64,000 nt of DNA from Polytrichum commune. Lineage: Eukaryota > Streptophyta > Polytrichopsida > Polytrichales > Polytrichaceae. Below are positions 20,140-33,234 of the stretch, piece by piece. Where the stretch lies: the NCBI GenBank assembly GCA_950295325.1, contig OX485806.1:14134001-14198000 (forward strand), in the 5' to 3' direction. Under the pieces are notes generated by a model. That model did not search any database. It had not been told where the DNA came from and saw nothing but the letters and a program-made list of their open reading frames with translations. Both the position numbers and the translations under genes were made by a program. How positions within the stretch are numbered: position 1 is the first letter of the stretch; each line of letters begins with the position of its first letter.

Positions 20140-20345
20140 TTTCTCTCCAACTAGCCCACTTCTTCTATGATATGAAACATGTGAATAGTACAACAAGATG
20201 GTTAACAAAACTTAAATCACGGCCAAAGCCACTTTCCTCATAATTTGAGGAGCTCATATGAAATTCTTATTTGTTATCACACTCAAGATTCCAATGTTCA
20301 TTAACCCTCTGTTGCCCAAGCATCTGTTAAGGTAGAAATACCATA
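20140..20345 (-). repeat. Repeat family A, inverted 3' part
   Basis: CCACTTCTTCTATGATATGA, GGCCAAAGCCACTTTCCTC and GAGGAGCTCATATGAAATTC are the complement of the 3' third of the 3195-3515 copy. Confidence 0.7.
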
Positions 20346-20513
20346 ACCCATTAACCACTCTCTAGCCGTGCACTAGACTGCTGTCATAATGGTGAAGTGT
20401 CATTTATAAAACCAATCATGGATCGGGGGCAACTTCAATGCGTGTACACTTAGTGTAGCCAATGGGAGTCAAGTGTTAATGTGCTCATGAGGTAACTGAT
20501 TTAGGCAATGTTC

Positions 20514-21748
20514 TACAGTCTAACCTTGATAATGTCACACCATCCGTTTCACCAAAAAGAGTGATATAAACAAGGTGTGACATATTTGATAATGTCACAT
20601 TTTGAAGATTTGTGCATAATGTGATATTATCAAAAAAATAGGTAGAAAATCAAAATAAAATTACAATGTAAAAAAGAAAATAACAAATACGAGACTTCAA
20701 TGTTTTTGAATGTAAAATCTAATTCAAAATTGTGAATAACAACAAGAGCACATCATAATGTGTCATTGAGATCAGGTACAGACCTCTCACTAGAGACAAA
20801 GAAGCTTCTAATGTCACATTGTTTTGTTGATGTTAAATGTGCAACACCCATTTTAATGAGTTTGTCATGGAATTTTTCCATTCCTAACAACTCCAGAGTG
20901 TTGAAAATCTGAGAACCTTGGCTAGCCATGAAATTCAAAACATCTTTAGCATATTTTTGTGCATCGCTTAGCTTCACTACTTTAGACTCATTATCACTGC
21001 TATCAACTATCAATGGGTCTACTTCCATGGAATCAAGAACCTGTTCGCCATCTTGCACTAATTGCACAAGCTCCTCATTAGAATATTCCACCTCAAAATC
21101 ATCTTCACCTTTCATGTTTATGTACTCCAAAGGACAAAGCTTTTCTACAGGCTTGCCTCCGACATCCAAACCCAAATTCAATGCGGCGATGAGATTGCCC
21201 AATTCCAAAGCTGCTTCCTCCATTTTGGACTTCATACGTTCATCAAAATTGTTGATATCTGCATTCCACTCTATAGGCAATATGGCGGACTTTCTTCTTC
21301 TTCTTCTTGTGCCCACATGCGTGAACACCGTGAAAAACACTGTGAAAAGACACACAATTGAACACATGTGACGGAAGGTGGGGTGCATAGAGGCCGAGAA
21401 GTCTTGACAACGCCATGAAAAGACAACACCTTTGAGTGCCGTGTATAGACAACACCGTTCAGGGTTGGTGCACGATCAAGTTCCAAGAATAGCATTGCAT
21501 TTATCACAGGGGCGGCGCATGACCCTTTCGGCTACTACAATCTGTCCATCCAACCATCACATACAATCCATCCATACTTGGTATTATCACATTTACACTA
21601 CGGATTTTGGAAAAAAATAGTGACATTACCAAGGGTGATAGGGATAATAACGAGGGAGTTTTACACTATGAAAATCGGTTTCAAACTTTTAGGTGACAAT
21701 ATCAAGGTATTCTATTAACAAGGGTGACATTATCAAGGTTAGACTGTA
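20514..21748 (-). mobile_element. Tigger/pogo-type transposon, internally deleted, with intact TIRs
   Basis: The element is bounded by TACAGTCTAACCTTGATAAT at 20514 and its exact inverse ending at 21748, each including a TA dinucleotide that fits a TA target duplication. Subterminal copies of GATAATGTCACA-like words recur inside both ends, as expected of transposase binding sites. It carries the C-terminal part of a transposase gene on the minus strand (20753-21388). At about 1.2 kb it is too short for a full element. Confidence 0.85.
20753..21388 (-). pseudogene. C-terminal part of a Tigger/CENP-B-like transposase
   Basis: A 211-codon open frame ending TKQCDIRSFFVSSER...NDTL. The tail with KFHDKLIKMGVAHLT followed by KQCDIRSFF resembles the C-terminus of plant Tigger-type DDE transposases. 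The acidic GEDDFEVEYSNEEL and DPLIVDSSDNES stretches fit the linker after the DDE domain. No CENP-B helix-turn-helix or DDE core is present, so it is a deletion derivative rather than an active transposase. The first ~30 residues of the frame (hydrophobic, then THVGTRRRRRK) are probably not part of the original protein. Its position centred within the TIR element supports the assignment. Confidence 0.65.
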
Positions 21749-23317
21749 TATGTTTGACATATATAACCTTGGAGCCAAACCAAAACCATATACCACTCAA
21801 GTATAGGTGTCTTCATAAGAAAAATAACCAAATAAAGGGGATGGTTATGAGGATGGAATGACGATTTCCTTGCATGTGCTAATAATAAAATTTGGTGATT
21901 CCTTTGCACTCCATGAAGTCAAGTGGCACCAATCTTTTTTCTGGCTACTAATAACTTTGCTACAACAAAATGAAATGATTTACATACACATGTTAAAATA
22001 ATTGAATTTATGCCTTGTAAGGTGCCACCCCCACTCTTTGTGGGTAAGAGGTGGCACCAACTAGCTTCACATGGACGGAGTGGAGTCGACTAAAATTCAA
22101 GACCCATCACTAAGCTACATTATCGGTAACAACCAATGAGCTCGATTGTGAGCCATGGATGGAGCTCATCCTCCCATCAAAGGGCTCACGTTGCCTAGGG
22201 TTTAGTTGAGGGGGGGGGGGTGGGGGTGAGTGGTGTTGCCACTTTCTCCTCCATTCTCCACCCCTTGGTTGCCACCATCCTGCTCTCTCAACTTGTACCT
22301 TATGGCCACTTTGCTTTTGTATTGCTGATCAAATGGCACCACCCCTTGATTGTAGTGGAGTTTAAGAAATTTGGGTGCCAGATTTCAACTAGTGGTGCTT
22401 CAAGGTGGCTTACAATTATTCTCATTTGGGCTTGTAGTGGGTACATATTCCCAAAGGCAAGTCAATCTTGTCGATTTTCCTTATGATGAGGTTTTTGATT
22501 CATGAATGGAAGGAGTGGAATTCCTATGGCATGGAATTGACAGTTGAGGTTGAATAGTAGGAGATTTTGATACCTACTAGTAGTATCAAATTTTGTAACC
22601 ATAATTGGACCCTTGGATGGAATTTTATTCATGCAAAGGCCAACCTCCCTATGTACTTATTTGTGCTTGTATGTATGATTATATGAGTATTCTTATTAAG
22701 CAATGATGTTCATTTTGGTGAATTCTCTTGTTTAAGTGGGCTAGTCCAATCTTTTTGGGGTGTAGAAATGCATTAGATATTTCAAGTGTATGATGTTTCA
22801 ACATTGTTCATCTTGTATGTGTGCAAATGGGTTCAATTTAGGTTCACATTGATGCTTTAGAGGGTTGGCGGCCTAAGATGTTGCTAAGGGCTTGAAATGT
22901 ATGATATGTGCATGTTGATCTAATCATGCATTTGCAAACTAGTTGAACTTTGGAAGCCTCTAGAGGATTAAGGGGTCAATGCAATTTAATACATGTTATC
23001 AATTTCAATGGGCTTGTTCAATTTCGATATGTAGCCAACTTCCCCTTCAGTTTGTGGTGTGTGTGGCCGCATCTAGAGTGCCAACATAAATTTAGGGCCA
23101 CTTATTTGCTTATTATTTTATACACGGAGCCTTTGTTCACCTTATCAAAGCATACACATAGCCTAAGATTTCTTGTACGCATAATTTAATGTAGCCACCC
23201 TAAACCTCACAACATATCACAAGCTCTCCACCTTGGCTGCTTTTAAACTCAACACGTAACCAAACCTACTACTTTAAAAAAACAAATAATAAGGGTTGGG
23301 TGGCACCAATGTCCAAG
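21749..23317. other. Intergenic stretch
   Basis: It contains a family A fragment at 21775-21830 (ACCACTCAAGTATAGGTGTC), a palindrome near 22019-22061 (GGTGCCACC...GGTGGCACC), and a G-rich run at 22209-22227. No gene is recognised. Confidence 0.5.
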
Positions 23318-23495
23318 GAGATTTTTGGACATACTCGGTCGGGATCCTAGTGTTTCCAAGTCCAACCAGTTACATGTTGACATCTTTTGGATTTTCTTTA
23401 TGATTTTGAAGTATATTATCTAAATTCCACTAAAATGATTGGTACTTCAACCAGTTATTTCTCAAACTCAACCGCTCCATTTGTTACTAGCAGTC
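23318..23495 (+). repeat. Repeat family D copy
   Basis: GGAGATTTTTGGACATACTC, GGGATCCTAGTGTTTCCAAG and TTTCTCAAACTCAACCGCTC match the copies at 7793 and 32583. Confidence 0.7.
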
Positions 23496-24992
23496 GGTGC
23501 TCCCCATTAATTGGGCGGTAATTACTTCAAGTTGCCTGGATCCTTGTGCATTTTGTGTGCACAAGTTAATTCATAGTTCTGGGTCGCCGCTCTGAAGTAT
23601 TCTGAATATGAGACTGCACTCCACTCAGAATTCAATGGTTTTGTGCATGTTGGGTCAGACTGCATGTTTTGGCATCAATGAATTCAATTCAATTAAAAAT
23701 AATTACTCTTGGGAGGTGGCATTGACTATGTTTTGGATCTATCACCGATCCAGCAAGAGCCCAACATAACATCTTGGCAGGAATTTATAACTTGGAATAC
23801 AAACTCTGATGCTGGAAGGTAGGAATTGGTGTTTGAGCTTTGAACTTACCGGCTTGTAGACTGCTGTAAAAACCAAATGCGATGGATTGTCGAAACTGAA
23901 ATGAGGCAACCGTACAATCTTCACAAGTAAACTTGTGTAGAAGGAATGTAGTTTAGCATTCATGTAAAGCTGGCGAATCTTCCAAACAAGTCTTGTAATG
24001 TGGTCGGTCATAGGATAAGATATGACATCTATATATGCATCAAGAGTAAGAGAACAGAGATTGCCATATATAAAATAAAGTGGATGCAATTTGCCTTGGC
24101 TTGATATTACAAAGTTTAACATGCTAATGATGATCTGGAAAGTGGCTTGATGGGTGCATCCAACAAGTAGCGCACACATAAGCTGCCACTTTAGATATGT
24201 TGACAAGCCAAATCATGTAAGGGAAGGTTCATTGGTTGGCCAATTACAGCTTGTAATTTGGACCCCAATTTGCTCGTGGCTCCCGCCGATCACAACCGGG
24301 GGTCATATCACAAGCCATAATTGCCCTCCCAATGACCAATTCCCTGTACATAGGAATGCTCACAAATCGATGGGCCTTTGGGCAGGCGAGCTTGAATTGT
24401 AGTCTGGAAAGTATCATTTCTAGCAGGATGAGGCTCAAAATTAGTTCGTAGTACTCAAAGAAATAGCACGTGAGCGCATGTGCGCACATACACACAAAGT
24501 GGCGCCACAACTCAACCCTAGTTTTCATCAATACTACCTACTCTCCTTTGGCTCCCGGCAATATGCGCATTTGATATAAACCTCCAGTTCCTGCACCTTC
24601 ACATTCTTTAAAAACAAAAAGGAAACCGACAAAGAGTGATTGACCAACCCCGAGTGATATTTTGGGCTGATCCTCGGCCACTCTCTTGTTTGACCTTGAG
24701 TATATTTGTGTTTAGTGCACATGAGTTCAAGCAAATGTCGAGTGCTGCCTGATGAATTTAGTGGCCATGCATAGTGATGCCTGATGAATTTAGTGACCAT
24801 GCATTGTGATGCTCTTCATTCACCGCATCATCATCATTTTTCACCGACCTGCACATTAGACTCAGGTAGCCTCAAATCAATTCCCTAGATTAATCAATTA
24901 CCGACACAAGAACCTTTTCCTACGAATTCTGCAATTCTGACATGCCTGCCAACCTTAATCCCTACGAAAGATGCCAATCACAACATTGAATC
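23496..24992. other. Intergenic stretch, nothing recognised
   Basis: The 154-codon minus frame at 23742-24206 shows no recognisable domain and its length is within chance for this composition. A short direct repeat (CCTGATGAATTTAGTG) occurs at about 24748 and 24780. Confidence 0.45.
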
Positions 24993-25375
24993 ACCTGGCA
25001 AAATTTGTCCTAACACCCTAAGCTCTCAAATTTTACTGCAATCACCACAGTTTCTGACCTTCATACCTCTAGAATTCTCTGCAATACTTTCCAAGAACCT
25101 CCAATCATCAACGTACCAACAAGCTATCAAACTGAATGGTTTGGCAATTTGTGTCCTGACACCCTAGCTCTCGAATTTCACTGCAATCACCACGGTTCCT
25201 GGCCTTGATACCTCTAGAATAATCTGCAATGCATTCCAAGAACCTCCAATCACCAACATATCACCGAGCAACCAAATTAAATAACCTGGCAATTTGTGTC
25301 CCAACACCCTAGCTCCCGAATTTCACTGCAATCACTGCAGTGTCTTCATTCCAAGCTCTTCCTGGAATAATTCTA
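24993..25375. repeat. About 145-bp tandem repeat, 2.6 copies
   Basis: Units begin at 24993, 25139 and 25283 with the anchor TGGCAATTTGTGTCC..ACACCCTAGCTC. They share CACTGCAATCACC and CCAAGAACCTCCAATCA. It lies about 650 bp downstream of the NARA5-like stop codon. Confidence 0.8.
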
Positions 25376-26044
25376 GAAACAAAATAAGATCAAGAAAATT
25401 GGAGCTTCTGCAATGTGTCAGTATGGGACGACAGAATGCATAAGCTGCCCTCAAATGTGTTCCATGGAACCATGAACATAAGTAAAAACTAAAGATAAAA
25501 TCCAAACTAATTTTTAGGTGAAAGATTGTATTGGGAAACTCACTGAATCTATACTTTTGAAAACACTGACCTCAACTTTAGGCACACGAACGCACACAAA
25601 TAAGAAATACTGGCAGTATGTGTGTTCACGGCGCTTGAAAAATATACACAATCTCAAGCTGATGCCTCACTCCTCAACATACACTACAACTAGAGCTGTA
25701 GGAATAAAATGATTTCAATTTTTACTGAAGTTAACAGATAATGGCAAGTCGACAAATAAAATTGTGGCGGTCACACTTCAAAATGGATGTCATAGCACCT
25801 AATCAAATGTACCTAGCTCCTCAGTGTCTTTACTAAGGACATCCTGATACATGAAGGAACAAGGTGCCCTGATTAAGCAGTAAAAGCAGGTCAAACTCAT
25901 CCATAAGAACCCATCAAATGCGAAAACTGGAATCCAACATGAGTATCTGGTTTACAGAGTTGGGGACCACTGTCCACACCTATGAAAAAAAGAAAATCTC
26001 CTACAATTGGTAGAAGGTGGCCAGCTCTCTCGCTGCTAAATGGC
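25376..26044. other. 3' flank of the NARA5-like gene
   Basis: This should contain the 3' untranslated region of the minus-strand kinase. I could not locate an unambiguous poly(A) signal. No other feature is seen. Confidence 0.4.
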
Positions 26045-29000
26045 CTAGTGCCAGACCAAAACCTCATTGTTGTGGGATTTGCGGAGCGCACTCATTAGCA
26101 GCTCCCGTGCATTTTGTGCAGCTTCCTTAATGGGAATTTTTGCAGGCGATGCACCTGAAATTGTCCGTTCTGAAATTGTTTGCTGGTGCTCTTCAAAAGT
26201 GACATGAGAGCCATGCCCTTCAGCAGATCCCAGAAGCTCAAGTACCTTTGCAGCACTCGCAACATTTCGACCGGCTCCTTGGCCCATGGCTGTTGCAGCC
26301 CCAACTGCATTTGCTAGTGCAAGAGTGGTTGTAATGGGCATTGTACCCTGTTTAATGTAGCCCATCATAATTGCTGCAGCAAAACTATCCCCACACCCAA
26401 CTGTGTCTGCAACCTCTACCTTCACAACACAAGCACTAGCGTGTGAGGCCATGCCACAATTTTTTTAATGGTGAACTCTAAAACTAGAAAAAATTTCCTT
26501 ATTTTGTATTTATATGAGGCTACTCCAAAGACTTATCCAAAATATGAGGGCTTGGCCTGAAACTTTCAGAAGAATTAACTTTAGGGTGTTGGAGACTGAC
26601 CTTGAATGCAGGTGCATGGTAGATTCCATCACTAGTTGCTATTAGACAACCATTACCACCCATCTTGATGACCACCCACTTGGTTGTTTTCCCCCTTTCA
26701 AGCAGCACAGTTGCTGATGTTCGAGGATCTGCAATGCCTGTCAAGGCCTCGGCCTAGAGATGACATGGAATAGCAGAATTAGTTTCATGTCAACAGACAG
26801 TTTAATTCACTAGAAAAAACTAAGAAGCTGATCCACATTATCACTGGTACAGATTAACTTTATTCTCAGTTTGATACCTCTCCTGAATAGTAGCTACTAA
26901 TACTTGACAAAATCTTGTGACCACTTCCGTGATTAAATACATCCCAGAGTCAAAATATTGTCCACATAACTACTGTACTTGCAGATTCAGGTTGACAGAT
27001 GCACTACTCCAGGTGCAGAATAATTCTATATCTGCTTTAGATCACAAACCTAGCCATGCAAGTAAATAAGAGAGCCACAACTTCACCTTCTAGATTACAA
27101 TTACAGGCTCTCACTGCTGTCCAAGAATGCCATTCATGTCTTTCGTGAGTACACATAAAGATGACAATGCAGTTTTTGAATGATTTGCAAATTCCTATAA
27201 AGATGCTAATCAGAGAAAAAGCTCTTTTCTTGAATAAGGTTGATGGAAAGAGCTCACAAAAAAAAATGGTTAAAAAGAGAAAACTACTCAAGGAAAGCTG
27301 ATATCTTAGGCCAAATGCAGGATAAAGCAGAGGAGATAACACCGCTTCTTTTAGACACCAGAATGACACCTCAACAAATATTCCCCGAGTATAATCAGAT
27401 ATTTTTCTTGTCAGTTTTCTGTATGGTTCTTTGGGAAAGAAAGGCATACCTCATCGTCAGTAAGGAGCAGCACATCTGAGACATCCAGAAGCTCTTCAAG
27501 AACGCTCACATGTTGTGGGGATTTCCGGAAGAACGAGTACACACGAGGACCAGGATCAAAGAAAACTCTACCCCCTGCCTCTTGGGCACATCTCATGGCA
27601 GCTAGTACCACTGAAGGAGCCAATTCATCAAAGACATACCCATTCACAAACAACGCTCTTGAGTGCTGTATGCATGCCTCTGCACTTGCTGACAGCTTCT
27701 GAATTTCCTTGAGGGACGGATTTTCATTGAAATCGTATCGACTGCCATGCAAATTAAAAATAATGAGGTCAGTCACAGGTATGAACAATATCCCTCATCC
27801 TGATATCAAACCATCCGGAATCTACTAAATTCTATACCCACTGAGGTATTCACAATATAATCCTAAAGATTTCAGTATTCTTCAACCATGGCCCTTGAGC
27901 ACCAGAAATACTTGGTTAATTGTAGTCCCTTGCAACGTAAAACATACTTGAAATCATAGGTATCAACAAAAGGGAAATGCGATAAAAGTTTCACCAAATT
28001 AGGCCATCAATAATCATTTTGCAAGTGGTGCAGGGATAAATTGGAGCATAGATGATGTTCACAGAAAGAAGCTGCACCTGCAAAAAGCATGCTGATGCTG
28101 TGGGTCCACAAGTACCCAGCATAGTAAAGTGGATCCATCATAATCATCATCCCAAAGAGGAACAGTCCCATCTTCTTTTTGAAGAGTCTCAGACTGCACT
28201 CCCTCCTTGTCCAGCACACAATGCAGAAAGCGACCAAATTTTTCAGTTCCTACATGACCAAGAGTAACACAGTTGAGACCCAACCTAGCTCCCGCAATAG
28301 CAACGTTCGCATTTCCACCTCCTTCCCAGTGACTCTGCAACCACCAACCGACTGCGCTGACATCATTTGAATGAAATCTTTTACATTTTATGTACCAGTG
28401 TCCTTCCACCAAAATTCCCATCTCTAATATAGATCGATATGAAAGCCATGTCTGAAGAGCAAAACATGATACTAGTGCAAAAGAAAATGATGTCAGAAGC
28501 TCCAGAATGGGAATAGGGGAGAACCAGACTGAAAAAAGACTTCAAAGTGAGGAGATCATGAAAACTTCACAACCAAAGGGCCTTGAACAAGAACATGTAT
28601 AAAATTTGCAAAAGGAAATTCTAACAGGAATCAGAGTCGTAAACCCAAGCAACCTAAAATGATGATTGTGAAAATGTGGAGGATCAGTACATTTTGAGCA
28701 ATTGAGTTACATGGACTGATTCCTGTATGTTCCCTCCTGTGAGTTAAACACTTCACTAAAGACCAACAACATGAAGCCAATATGAAAAATTTTAAACAAC
28801 AAGATACACGAGGCCTGAACTCAGAATCCCTAGTGCATGTTGCAAGCCTACACTATTATCATCCTTCCAAGTGACCAGATTTTGAAATTGTGCAATCTCC
28901 ATGAGATTTCTCTTGCAGCCAATTCGAAGCGCAATTATAAATATACTTCTTAAGATATGTGGGCTTTACTCAGTTAGTTTTAGTGATCAGAGACCTATAT

Positions 29001-29771
29001 TTGATCAGACACCTGTATTTGAATGGTGTGTAAGGTGGACATGAGACCTGTGTTCTAGAGAGAGATTGGACCACGTACTCGAAATTTGTTAAACATACTA
29101 ATATCGACAGTCAACATAATTGGTGGGACCCTAGATGACCATTTAATGAGCTCAAGAATCCTCACTTTGGTAATCAATAAGATACTCATATAAGCTCCAA
29201 AAATCATGAGAAAATGGCTACAGCCACGAGTTAGATTTATCAATCATCTCGCACTAATTACCAGTTTCATATCCTACGAGAAGTGGTTGCAGAGCTAAAT
29301 GTGTTCATTAAGGCCTGCTTACCTTAACGTGGACGGGGGGGATGAAAAATGCAATGCAGCAAATGCTGCACATGAGGGTGAAAAATCAGAGGGGGAGAAG
29401 AAAACATTCCCTAGCAAAAGCATCATAAACATAGAAGAACTCACCTCGTCAGGAGGGGACGAAGCCAACCGTTGCATATACTCTAACTTCTCCACATCCG
29501 ATTCCGGAGGAAGGTGAGGCACATTGAGCACAATATCAACGCACAAGTTCCCCAATGTCACTACATCCACGGTCTTCCCTCCCTCCCGCTTGGCGCCATC
29601 CGCACATCCACGGTCGCCCCTCAACGTAAGAGATTCGCTCAACTCCGTGGCGGCCACACATACCGTGAAATTCCTTTCACCTCCCCTCCGCCTCCTGCCA
29701 TGCGTGGCCGCCACGAAATCATCATCTCCGCCATGCAAGAACACACCAAACCCTTGCGCCCGCCCTGACAT
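26045..29771 (-). CDS. NARA5: PfkB-type carbohydrate kinase, plastid NARA5-like
   Basis: Five minus-strand exons: 29771-29445, 28334-28078, 27741-27450, 26753-26601 and 26419-26045, all with GT-AG introns and matching phases. They total 1,404 bp, or 467 residues, close to the 471 I recall for Arabidopsis NARA5 (At4g27600). The ribokinase-fold landmarks are VTLGNLCVDIVLNVPHLPP in exon 1, the Gly-rich substrate segment WEGGGNANVAIAGARLG (112-128), FFDPGPR, KWVVIKMGGNG, and the PfkB signature DTVGCGDS (348-355) with the presumed catalytic base Asp354. NARA5 is a chloroplast protein needed for normal accumulation of photosynthetic proteins; its sugar substrate is not established. The ATG at 29771 follows two telobox motifs and a TATATA. 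An in-frame ATG at 29897 adds 42 Ser/Arg-rich residues that look more like a transit peptide, so the start is not settled. Confidence 0.9.
28990..29295 (+). repeat. Repeat family A copy inside NARA5-like intron 1
   Basis: CACCTGTATTTGAATGGTGT, AGTCAACATAATTGGTGGG, GAATCCTCACTTTGG and CAGTTTCATATCCTACGAGA are all in order. It lies within the intron between exons 29445 and 28334, antisense to the gene. Confidence 0.8.
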
Positions 29772-29776
29772 CTTTA

Positions 29777-29820
29777 AAACCCTAATATGTGAAACCCTAA
29801 CCTGTGCTCTCGAATATATA
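29777..29820 (-). promoter_or_regulatory. TATA-like motif and two teloboxes upstream of the NARA5-like start
   Basis: On the plus strand AAACCCTAA occurs at 29777-29785 and 29792-29800 (TTAGGGTTT on the coding strand), and TATATA at 29815-29820. Teloboxes are common near transcription starts of plant housekeeping and translation-related genes. If the TATATA is used, the leader would be very short and the upstream ATG at 29897 would not be transcribed. Confidence 0.5.
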
Positions 29821-29897
29821 ACCGGATGATGCTCCGATCGGGTTCCTCGGCTGGTGCCGGAGGGTAACAATGCTGATCGACATGCACACTGCGACAT

Positions 29898-32582
29898 GAT
29901 GGTGATGACTTGAATTCCAGTGACGAGTTCACATTCACGACATGTGGCCCCTCCTTCCGAATGTGCTCAATCCACTTCTACAGACATTCTCACACGGCTC
30001 TTATTCTTTGCGGACTTCCTTCGGGATTCGAGTCTGCCGTGCTGGGCGAATTAGTTTAGAGATTTATTCCGTAGAAGTAAGGGTTGTTTGTTGGAGTGCT
30101 TGGTTTGGTTCGCTCGGCATGGCCCCTCGCGGGCACCGCCTTCGCTGCGAAGAGAATGTTGTTTTGCTCGAGTGCCAAGGTATGGAGAGAGAGAGAGAGA
30201 GCAAAGCTAGGGTTAACTTTGTTCACCGTCTTGGTCAATTCCTTGAGAAAGGTAACTTATTTTCCTGGCAATTGACTCCATTTAGTGTAAGAGTCTTCAC
30301 TTCATTCAATGCTAGAGAGTGTTCTCTTCATAGATTATAACCATTTGGAGCATGACGTGGCACTTTCGTATTGGGGAAGAGGACACCTTCCACATAGCAT
30401 AAAGCCATATAATAGATTTCTCTCTGAAATTGACGGGCTCTTTTGTTCATGGTGTTTTTGCTATGATGCTTTGGTAAGACTCATGTGTAACGCTATCAAA
30501 GGTTTTCTTTGCCTCTTGAATCTGAGGATCAAAATATGCATAAGGGTCTTGTGTTCAGTAAGGTCATATTAGGCCATGGCCTTTTGCGAATACGTGCCAA
30601 CCCTTAGGACTTGCCAATTACAGGATCTCTTCTTTGTTCCCTTGCCCTCAATCTAGGTCTTTGATTGTCATGATAGGAAGGTCCACAAAAGAGGGGACCA
30701 AAATGGTAATGTGGAGTAATTTCTCTTGGTCCTCCCGGCCCTTGAAGGGAACCTAGTCCATCGTTGACTTATTAACTTGCACTTATTTGGGAGCATGTAG
30801 TAATGGTATAAATGATTCCCTACAAGAACAAATTAACGAGAAATCATTGAAAGAGCCAAGCCACACATTCTATAAGTTCTTCGACCTTTTTGTATAGTCG
30901 TTCTTGGTCGTTCACCCTCATATGGCCTATCCTCTACATTGTCAAAGTTGTAGTAGTAGTTTAATAATGTTTTCAAAGACAAACATATAGACTCACATGC
31001 CTATGTCGCCTTCTTTAACCAAGGTTGGGATAAAGCACATGCCACCTTCTCAAACCAAGCCTCCCCTCATCATGGCACTTGTCATGGTTGTAAAAACAAC
31101 AAAGCCTCAATACTCCCCTTTTTAGCTAATCAAAAGATTCTTTTGTATGAGTAATAGTTACAGATTTGGCTCAACAATGTCAAAATATACTACTTGCTAG
31201 TACAAAATTTGAGAAGTCAAAAGCAAATAAAAACAAAGGGAACATTGTTTTCATGGGATGTGAGAAAGATCCATTGTGTTGGCCTTGGGTTTAGCCAAAG
31301 GGAAATAGATAGGTTAAACTCATTTTTTCTTGGGGGTGCATTTCAACAAGGAAGAAAATTATGACCACCATCGGCATTGAGGGTTTTCCATCACATTTGC
31401 GAGCATAGTTTGTCAATTGACCACCAACACATTGTAGCTTACTTCAACACACATCTATAAGAAGCAAAGGTGAACAATTTTGATCTTCAAAATATCCAAC
31501 AACTGCAAAGTAGTGAAAGGCAATTACTTAAACCTTATTTATTTATTTATTTATGGACGATGGAATGGAATATTTACTTGTTCATAAACTGATACAATCT
31601 TTTAGGATTAGAACAAGTACATATGAAATTCAATTTTTCAAATTTGGAGATCACATGCCCATTCTATAGAGGTTCAAACTTCATTGATTGGGTGGCGGGT
31701 GTCTTGAATACTATGAAGCATGTTTGGTTTGAGTTGTTCCCTGAAATGCCTCCACTTGAAGCTTCAGTATTGGTGGTTGGAAAAATGGGTGCACCCACAT
31801 TATTTCCCCCATTTGGTTTAGTGTATGTTGTGGCCCGCGATCCTGGTCTCACAATCCAATTTTACACCATTGCTAAATCACAACTTGTTATGAGGAGGTC
31901 ATCATGGGCCATTAGAGTGTATTATACGCATGTCGAGGTTGTGTGATGGCCTCTTGGTTCTTCAAGGGTTGATTTGAAAAATAGATTCTTGGCTTTAAAC
32001 TCCTAAATTACTTGTGGCAAAGGTCTTAAATGCAAGACCCATTGATAAAACACAACCCCCACCCCACCTACCCTTGTGATTCATTTGTAAACTCGATAAA
32101 TAAGCTCCCAAGGATATATTGAGGTAGACTGGATAAATGTAGTGTTAGGTGGATGATGTTTTCTAATTGTTAAATTACTAAATTGACCATACATTGGTTA
32201 AAATGATCACAATCGATATGTAAGGTGTCGATTGGGCTCTGACTTGTCATCCAAAGTTGGCCAAGTTTTTATCAATTCTAACACATAGTTGATACCTTGC
32301 TCATCTTCGAGTGCGTGATGAAAATTCAAAATTTGACAAGTTGTGACTGTACCACGCGTCTATGTGGTCGTTTTAACAAACTACATGATTGAATTAACAA
32401 TTCCCATATACATATTGATACCCTCAAGAATTGTCATGTGACCATTTCTACATTCATTGAGACTACAATATATTGTATAAATACATTCCAAAACTTTAAG
32501 AGCTAACTTGACTCCTAAACGTCCACAAAGTCCAAATTGCGTTCCCATGCACTATAATGTGTATTTGAGCTACATCAATGAA
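29898..32582. other. Intergenic stretch, no supported gene
   Basis: Sequence near 29.9-30.3 kb is GC-richer and carries overlapping open frames in all phases (up to 132 codons). This fits a promoter-proximal region of the divergent kinase gene rather than coding DNA. A (TTTA)n run sits at 31538-31554. The 107-codon frame at 31623-31946 has no recognisable motif. Confidence 0.45.
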
Positions 32583-32780
32583 CGAGGAGATTTTGGGCAA
32601 AATTGGTCAAGATCCTAATGTTTTCATCTCAAACCGGCTACATGTGCATTTAATTTGGATTTCTTTATTAATTTATATGTATTCCATATATTCATGTAAA
32701 ATGATAAGCAATTGGCCTAAAGTCTATGAATTTCAACTGGTTAATTCTCAAATTCATTTGCTCCGTCTGTAAGTATAGGT
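32583..32780 (+). repeat. Repeat family D copy
   Basis: GAGGAGATTTTGGGC, CAAGATCCTAATGTTTTC and ATTCTCAAATTCATTTGCTC match, more diverged, the copies at 7793 and 23318. Confidence 0.6.
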
Positions 32781-33234
32781 TGGATCCCTCCATTCATATA
32801 GCTACATACTTCCATTTCTAACTAAGTATGTCAAAATGTTAGAGGAGGAGGCTTGAAGTGTTGTCTATAAATGTTGTCCTCTGAGGCTACCATATCATCC
32901 TACGTTCCCCATGTTCCTGGATAGCTCGCGACCATGTCACTTGTCTTCGTTTTTCATCTAGAATCATCTCATTCTTCTTAGGACAATTTTCAAATGAGTC
33001 AAATACCCTCATGGTAATGAAATAAAATACACAACATGGATGCTATCAAATAGAAACGCTTAGTATTTTGATTATCACTATCACATGTGACTCATGAGTA
33101 CATTCTTATTTGTTGCTTGAGATAAGATAATGTATCAAACAAAGTTTCAAACCCATAAATGCCAATAATTTGATTCAAAGGCCCATAGAAATTGTGAATA
33201 CATAGGTCATACATACATCGAGTCCTTAGGAGTG

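Noticed and set aside
20928-21371. 147-codon plus-strand frame inside the Tigger-type element
   Set aside because: Antisense shadow of the transposase C-terminal frame.
23742-24206. 154-codon minus-strand frame
   Set aside because: No recognisable domain or splice context, and within chance length.
29942-30340. 132-codon frame divergent from the kinase gene
   Set aside because: Overlapping frames in several phases and no conserved motif; more likely a GC-rich promoter flank.
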